From Telopea speciosissima (taxonomy: Eukaryota > Streptophyta > Magnoliopsida > Proteales > Proteaceae), in assembly GCF_018873765.1 (NCBI RefSeq), contig NC_057916.1, forward strand, positions 28,433,501 through 28,497,500: 64,000 nucleotides of DNA. The letters run 5' to 3'. Each line of letters starts with the position of its first letter. Within the stretch, counting starts at the first letter, position 1. The position numbers and the translations under genes are program-made. Positions 59,422-64,000 of the stretch are shown piece after piece. The notes beneath the pieces are model-generated. The model saw nothing but the letters and a program-made list of their open reading frames with translations, ran no database searches and was not told where the DNA came from.

Positions 59422-59838
59422 TCAGGATTCAGATCCCAGCCGAAGCTCCAAGTCCAATTCCTTATAATCCACAGAGGTCGTCTTTGTCTCCCTTTCACCA
59501 CTGCTTGATGGTCGTCTCTCCACAAACAACTGGAGCTGCGGCCTTAGTGTAGAAGCCTTGTTTTCATTATTACTGGACTCCAATACTAAAGATAGAGAGC
59601 TCATGGGTTCCTTCTTGTTGGTGATGATGGTGGAGGGTTTTATGAGCTTTGCTCTCTCTCTTCTATGGATGTTCATATGGCCACCAAGCGCTTGTGCATT
59701 AGAGAAACCCCTCTTGCAAAAGTTGCAGTCATAAGACTTCACCCTCTGGGTTTGAGTCTGAATCTGTTGGTCTGATGAGTTGCTTCCTCCTCCTCCATGA
59801 TCAGAATTCTCTGGGCTTGGAGGATCAACTTCTTCCAT
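59422..59838 (-). CDS. Single C2H2 (QALGGH) zinc-finger protein with EAR motif
   Basis: An intronless 138-residue frame, ATG at 59838. One EPF-type finger at residues 38-58 (C-X2-C-X12-H-X3-[20 protein letters not shown]) recognises DNA through the plant-specific QALGGH helix. The C-terminal DLELRL (129-134) is an EAR repression motif that recruits TOPLESS-type co-repressors. A Ser/Gly/Gln-rich N-terminus precedes the finger. One finger plus C-terminal DLELRLG is the layout of the SUPERMAN/TAC1/RABBIT EARS group, and [15 protein letters not shown] resembles TAC1 most closely from memory. Exact orthology is not claimed. Target and developmental role cannot be read from the sequence. Confidence 0.92.
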   Translation of the reverse strand: MEEVDPPSPENSDHGGGGSNSSDQQIQTQTQRVKSYDCNFCKRGFSNAQALGGHMNIHRRERAKLIKPSTIITNKKEPMSSLSLVLESSNNENKASTLRPQLQLFVERRPSSSGERETKTTSVDYKELDLELRLGSES

Positions 59839-60182
59839 GGTAGCTGATCAGATGAGGTAATCGGATAATATCAAAAGGGAACAAATAAATGAAGAGAACA
59901 AGTAGTTTATAAACTCTTCACAATTCCAACATATTCAAAATCTATAAAAAAAAATGTGAACTGGTCAAAAGTGCCCTTTTACCAGATCTTAGATTAGTTT
60001 GAAGGAGTTTAAAGAGACTAATTAAGGTTTGAAGATTTGATTTGAATATTATACATGTGTTTCAGCTATCAGCGTTTATATTATACATGTGTTTCTAGCT
60101 TTCTTTCCCCTGCCTTGTTTGTTTATAAATTCTGAGTATGAACTAAGAAAGTCTGGCTTGAGAGGAGAATATTCGAGCAGGG
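59839..60182 (-). promoter_or_regulatory. Upstream region of the C2H2 gene
   Basis: AT-rich upstream DNA of the minus-strand zinc-finger gene. No TATA box assigned. A half MITE follows at 60183. Confidence 0.3.
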
Positions 60183-60262
60183 GTAAGGTGATCATTGTGT
60201 TGTGCCCTATGTCTGCATCGCTCAGACCGCTACATACAGCGCGCCATAGAGAATCTGAATTA
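60183..60262. mobile_element. Half of the Mutator-like MITE family of 24013-24203
   Basis: Matches the right half of that element: GGTCATT/GATCATTGTG, TGTGCCCT, GCCGCTCA/TCGCTCAGACCGCT, then GCGCGCCATAGA. The other half is absent, so it is a truncated copy. Confidence 0.6.
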
Positions 60263-61019
60263 TGGGGGCTGGAAGCGACAATTATCATGTCACTTTCCTT
60301 CCCGTTCATGCGCTTCTCACAATTTGGTCAATCTCTCAACAATCCAATGCCAATGCCAATGCCAGGAATTAAAGTTATAGATTTTTAGGTATATTAGAGA
60401 GAACAAGAAACACCTTTCTTTGACAATTCCCATAATATGTATAAAGCTTAATCAGCTTAATTATTGTCTCAACATTGTAAAAATTCAAAAGAAACTGTTA
60501 TTAAGTTGGACTTTTGTAACACAAAATGTAGCACACATTACACACGTCTTCCATGAAGGGATAAACTACGAAAAGTCATGAAAAGAAGCAAGCAGGTAAG
60601 AAAGCATCTCCTCCCCCGGCCCATTGGTCCAATAATCGATATGCATCAAACAGTCATAAGCTAGGTACTCAGTAATATGAGCTGATCCGGTTTAGTTGAT
60701 TAGTTATCCACTTACTTGTATATATATATATATATATCGTGAGAGAAGTTTTAATTAGTTTTTTTTTTTTTTTTTCTACTGGTTAATAAAGTTCATGGAT
60801 TTAAATACCATATCACAAATGCTTTTAATTGGGATTTATTATAAAAAAAAAAAAAAAAAAATCCCTCGATCTCATGCAACCTAAGCAATTTGGATATATA
60901 TATATAGGTCATCAAAACGTGTTTATTGGGTTTGTGTGACGGGCTCAACATGTGACATATGGAGATTGCCCTATTGCATTGGTTACACAACCAATACAAC
61001 TCCGCATTTACGTTATTTA
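60263..61019. other. Gene-free stretch
   Basis: Contains (TA)n at 60719-60738, a T run near 60761-60776 and an A run at 60842-60859. No gene. Confidence 0.45.
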
Positions 61020-61153
61020 CTAAGGCAAAAAGTTTCCTTCATCACCGTGTGTCAAAGAAAAGTACATCCCCCGTACGAATTCAACAATATTCCTCACTGT
61101 TTCTTGATATTCTCTGCACACCATTGACTCATTGACCTTGGGTGAAGGAATAC

Positions 61154-61342
61154 GGATCCAGATCCTCTATTGTCGAGTTGGTCGGCACGATCGTGCTGCC
61201 CAGCATGATGTTGCGCGCAAAGATCGCCTTACCCCCACTTGGATAAGGCATTTGGACAGGGGTAAGGCGGACATTGCACGTAGCACCGTGTTTGAACAGC
61301 ACGATCTTATCAGGCAGCTCGGCAGTAGAGGATCCAAATTGA
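61154..61342. mobile_element. Mutator-like MITE, 189 bp
   Basis: Long inverted ends (ATCCTCTATTGTCGAG; ACGATCGTGCTG on the left, CAGCACGATCTT and CTCGGCAGTAGAGGAT on the right) and AAGGAATAC / AAGGAATAT on the flanks (61145-61153, 61343-61351), a 9-bp duplication with one change. Confidence 0.7.
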
Positions 61343-61556
61343 AAGGAATATGTCTTTATTTATTTCCATCTAGGGTTATAATTAAATGCTTTACTTCCTT
61401 TATTGTATGAAATCGATAATATTTCTCATTGTTTCCTATACCCCTTCTGTACACCATTGACCGTGGGTGAAGGAAAACGGCCCCCCTTTATTATATTCCT
61501 TTATATAGTAAAAAGTTGATAATATCCTCCACTGTTTCTTGATGCTCTTCTCCAGG

Positions 61557-61704
61557 GAGCCCAACACCGAGGGAGTGCCCAAGGGGCATCCAATGGCTAG
61601 GATGTGTCGCATATATCCCGGCGTGCACCAATCAACTGTCAGGATGTGTGCGGCACAGTTCAGCCGTTGGATGCCCTCTTGGGCACTCCCAAGATGCTGA
61701 GCTC
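61557..61704. mobile_element. Foldback MITE, 148 bp
   Basis: Inverted arms of about 45 bp: GGGAGTGCCCAAGGGGCATC against GGATGCCCTCTTGGGCACTC, with CCAATGGCT against AGCCGTTGG. Outer ends GAGCCC and GAGCTC also pair. Non-coding. Confidence 0.65.
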
Positions 61705-62084
61705 TATGCGTTTCTTGATATTCTCTGCACACCATTGACCACAGGTGAAGGAAAACTGCCTCCAATTAATAATGTCACAAATGGGATCGTTTAGGGATGG
61801 ATTTTTTTTTTTATAACCACGATATTTATATTTGAAAAATTAGTTTTCTTCCATTATAAGTGAAGGAAAAGTATATCCATTTAGGATCATTATTACTTTC
61901 TTTACTGTACAAAGTCGATAATACTCCCACTATTCTCGATGCCCATCCCAAGACACCCAAATCCATGTACTGAAAGAATTCCTCCTTCATCGTGCTTGAA
62001 GGGAAATTGCATCCTTTATATATAGGGTTATTTTGAATAAACTTTGCTTCTATGCTCTAAACAGAACATACACAGACACAGACT

Positions 62085-62335
62085 TTGGCCTAGTGATGGT
62101 TGGCATCATTCGTGATAGTTATGGCTTGGGGTTTGACGTCTCAAGTTCGAGGCACTCCTCCTGTATGACATGCTTGACATGCAACCCTTTACTCATTTTC
62201 CAAGAAGCAATGGAGCCCCTGTGGGTACCATACGTTGATCCCTTGTGGATCATGTCCTTGCCTCCTTGTGGGGCCTTGTCCCCTGGTAAGGACCACCTCG
62301 CACTAAAAAATAATAAAATAAAAAAAAATAAACGG
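62085..62335 (+). mobile_element. Candidate tRNA-derived SINE of a second family
   Basis: A-box-like TTGGCCTAGTGATGGTTGG at 62085-62103 and B-box-like AGTTCGAGGCAC at about 62144-62155, followed by a body ending in an A-rich tail at about 62305-62335. The layout resembles plant tRNA-derived SINEs. No target duplication was found and the box spacing is longer than usual. Confidence 0.35.
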
Positions 62336-63358
62336 AATAAACATTGCATATAGGAGATGGGATGGGAATTATAACAATATATTAAAAACAAATGGAATCT
62401 GTATAGGGGGGGAGGGGGGAATGGCATGAGATGAAACCTTTGCCTTGAAATATCATATCATATCACATCAAATGACACCAATATCGATCAGAAAAACTAA
62501 TTTCGGGATATTTTTTTGAGAAAGCAAAACACTACTTGGTCACATGCGGTGTGCGATCACTGCACCCAAACACAAGGCTGTGTTAAATAATCATCACACC
62601 TTCAAGGATTTCCACCTTTCAATGATACACGACTGCACCGTATGCGACCAGGTAATGTTCTTTCTCCTTATATTTTTATACCCATTTGACTACAGACGTG
62701 GTCAGGTAGATCCAAACGACTATGAAAGGCTAATAATGCGTAATAATGTTATCTACTCTTACATTCTTTGTTGTCATCCAAAGGATGGCGTGGGAAATTG
62801 TCCATTCTATTATTAGTTAATTATCTCTCTACTTGTATATGCATGCATATATTAAGTTATGCCACGAGAAGGAGTAGAGAATTGTTTTCTATGACTGGAC
62901 AAATATTTATCTACCAATACAATAAGAAGTAGTATATATCATGAGCTTTATTCCCACGTCAAATAGCAAGGAAGGAGTCATTGTTAATGAGGGAGCATTT
63001 ACGTAAGCCTTATAACCTAACATCTCATAGACTTATGATAACGTGTCTCACTCGAGTTGAGATCCCCCTGCACCTACATTCATTTGGTTCACAGATTCTC
63101 ATTTAAGAGTTCGGTTCCTCTGCATGTACATGTGAGAGACAATCATCTGTTCTATTTATGCCATTTACAAGGGGAGGAGGGATATTTATGAAAACAAAAT
63201 AAACATATGATTGGTTCTGATATGTATGTTCACCTGCGAAGGATGAAGAGGGGTATTTATAAAAATAAAAAATAAAAAAAAAAACAAATAAACTGTTGTT
63301 TAGATCATTTTAGTCAAATGACTCAAAACATACTACTTTTACTAGAAAAATCAAATAA
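62336..63358. other. Gene-free stretch
   Basis: A degraded GC-rich repeat near 62530-62590 is the only structure noticed. Confidence 0.35.
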
Positions 63359-63613
63359 ATGGAAAGTGAATCAAACATTAAAAAAAAACATTACCTAGAT
63401 GCAATGGAAGAGGCTTGGATTAGTGAATGTATCCTTGAATGGCCGGAATTGATTGCCGAAGCCGACCGGATCACTGCCCAAATCAAGGGGTATTTGGGAA
63501 ATACTTGTATAGGAATATTGGAGCATTATCTGGGTGTGTTGCGAGCATGTCTTGAAAAATATGGGATTGAGATAACCGAAAAAAAGGAAAATATGGGAGT
63601 GAGGGCTATGTGA
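63359..63613 (+). CDS. Unrecognised 84-residue ORF
   Basis: Starts at a true ATG (MESESNIKKKHYLD), ends at TGA. The segment EEAWISECILEWPELI, then GILEHYLGVLRACLEKYGI, looks helical but matches no family I know. Flanking sequence is repeat-like, so it may be a fragment of a transposon protein or a chance frame. Confidence 0.2.
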   Translation: MESESNIKKKHYLDAMEEAWISECILEWPELIAEADRITAQIKGYLGNTCIGILEHYLGVLRACLEKYGIEITEKKENMGVRAM

Positions 63614-64000
63614 GGGTATTTTTTTTCACGGATTTTGGATGCCTCTAAGCCTTTCAAATGAGGCCAGATTTATAGGCCGAGACATGTTCGATGAAATGTC
63701 TAAGTGGCCCTGGGTTTCTTTAAATGCAGGGAACCAAGAGAAAAAGAGGGTGTTGGAGCTGCGAGGTTGACCTGCGCCCATGGCGCGCTGGTATGCTCAC
63801 ATGGCCCCATGGGGCTAGCTTTGGCTCAGCTGGGCTGGGTCGGATCGGTTGGACTGAATTGATTCGAATTAATTCGGGTTCTTTTCATCTTTTTTTAGAT
63901 TCTATTTCATGGGTCAGAATTCAAACATTAATTTCTCCCAATCCGTGAGTCCGATTTTGATGCATCACATATCAGCACGAAGGTCTTGATGTGTAATTTC
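63614..64000. other. Window end, no gene recognised
   Basis: A GC-richer stretch at 63740-63850 gives no recognisable protein in any frame. It may be part of a retrotransposon continuing beyond the window. Confidence 0.3.

Larger units (their letters stand above)
61020..61960. repeat. Diverged tandem repeat array with nested MITEs
   Basis: Units of roughly 110-130 bp recur near 61085, 61405, 61510, 61715 and 61905, each with parts of TTTCTTGATATTCTCTGCA, CACCATTGACC and GTGAAGGAAAA. Two MITEs interrupt the array (61154-61342; 61557-61704). Confidence 0.55.

Overview
This window is nuclear DNA of a flowering plant. The evidence is intron-rich genes of plant type (a PWI/SR splicing factor, an AT-hook AHL protein, a thylakoid-lumen pentapeptide protein, an EPF-type QALGGH zinc finger), introns with GT-AG borders and T-rich tracts, and plant transposons: copia and gypsy elements with tRNA-iMet primer sites, hAT and Mutator-like MITEs, and SINEs resembling the Au family. 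The species cannot be named from the sequence; AT-rich introns and long nested repeats suggest a non-grass angiosperm with a moderately large genome.

Layout. (1) 77-6455: 3' thirteen exons of an SRRM1-like PWI/RS splicing gene (+ strand; the first short exon lies upstream). (2) 7602-10891: a short minus-strand LTR element with about 1.15 kb LTRs and under 1 kb of internal DNA. (3) 11150-17040: two tandem hAT-type MITEs, then a decayed Ty3/gypsy element that holds another hAT-type MITE and an Au-like SINE. (4) 17-29 kb: gene-free, with several MITEs, one of them split by a 1.8 kb solo LTR. (5) 30667-31599: an intronless AHL gene. (6) 31.6-39.8 kb: gene-free, with a Tourist-like MITE, two SINEs and a large foldback element. 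(7) 39807-56420: an eight-exon gene for a thylakoid-lumen pentapeptide-repeat protein, stretched to 16.6 kb by a LINE remnant in intron 4, a copia retrotransposon in intron 5 (itself carrying a hAT element) and a SINE in intron 6. (8) 57.3-58.2 kb: a minus-strand LINE 3' end. (9) 59422-59838: a minus-strand single-finger C2H2 repressor-like gene. (10) 60-64 kb: MITEs and diverged local repeats, no convincing gene.

The four genes do not form a pathway: one acts in splicing, two are candidate transcription regulators and one is a plastid lumen protein. The most unusual system is a hAT family: a 2.83 kb member with an 8-bp target duplication, perfect 17-bp terminal inverted repeats and a BED zinc-finger transposase remnant, plus three shorter non-autonomous relatives. 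Relatives share the CAAGGTT termini but carry different palindromic subterminal motifs (GAGATCTCG versus GAAATTTCG). Exon borders, domains and target duplications below were read by eye; homology statements come from remembered family patterns, not searches.
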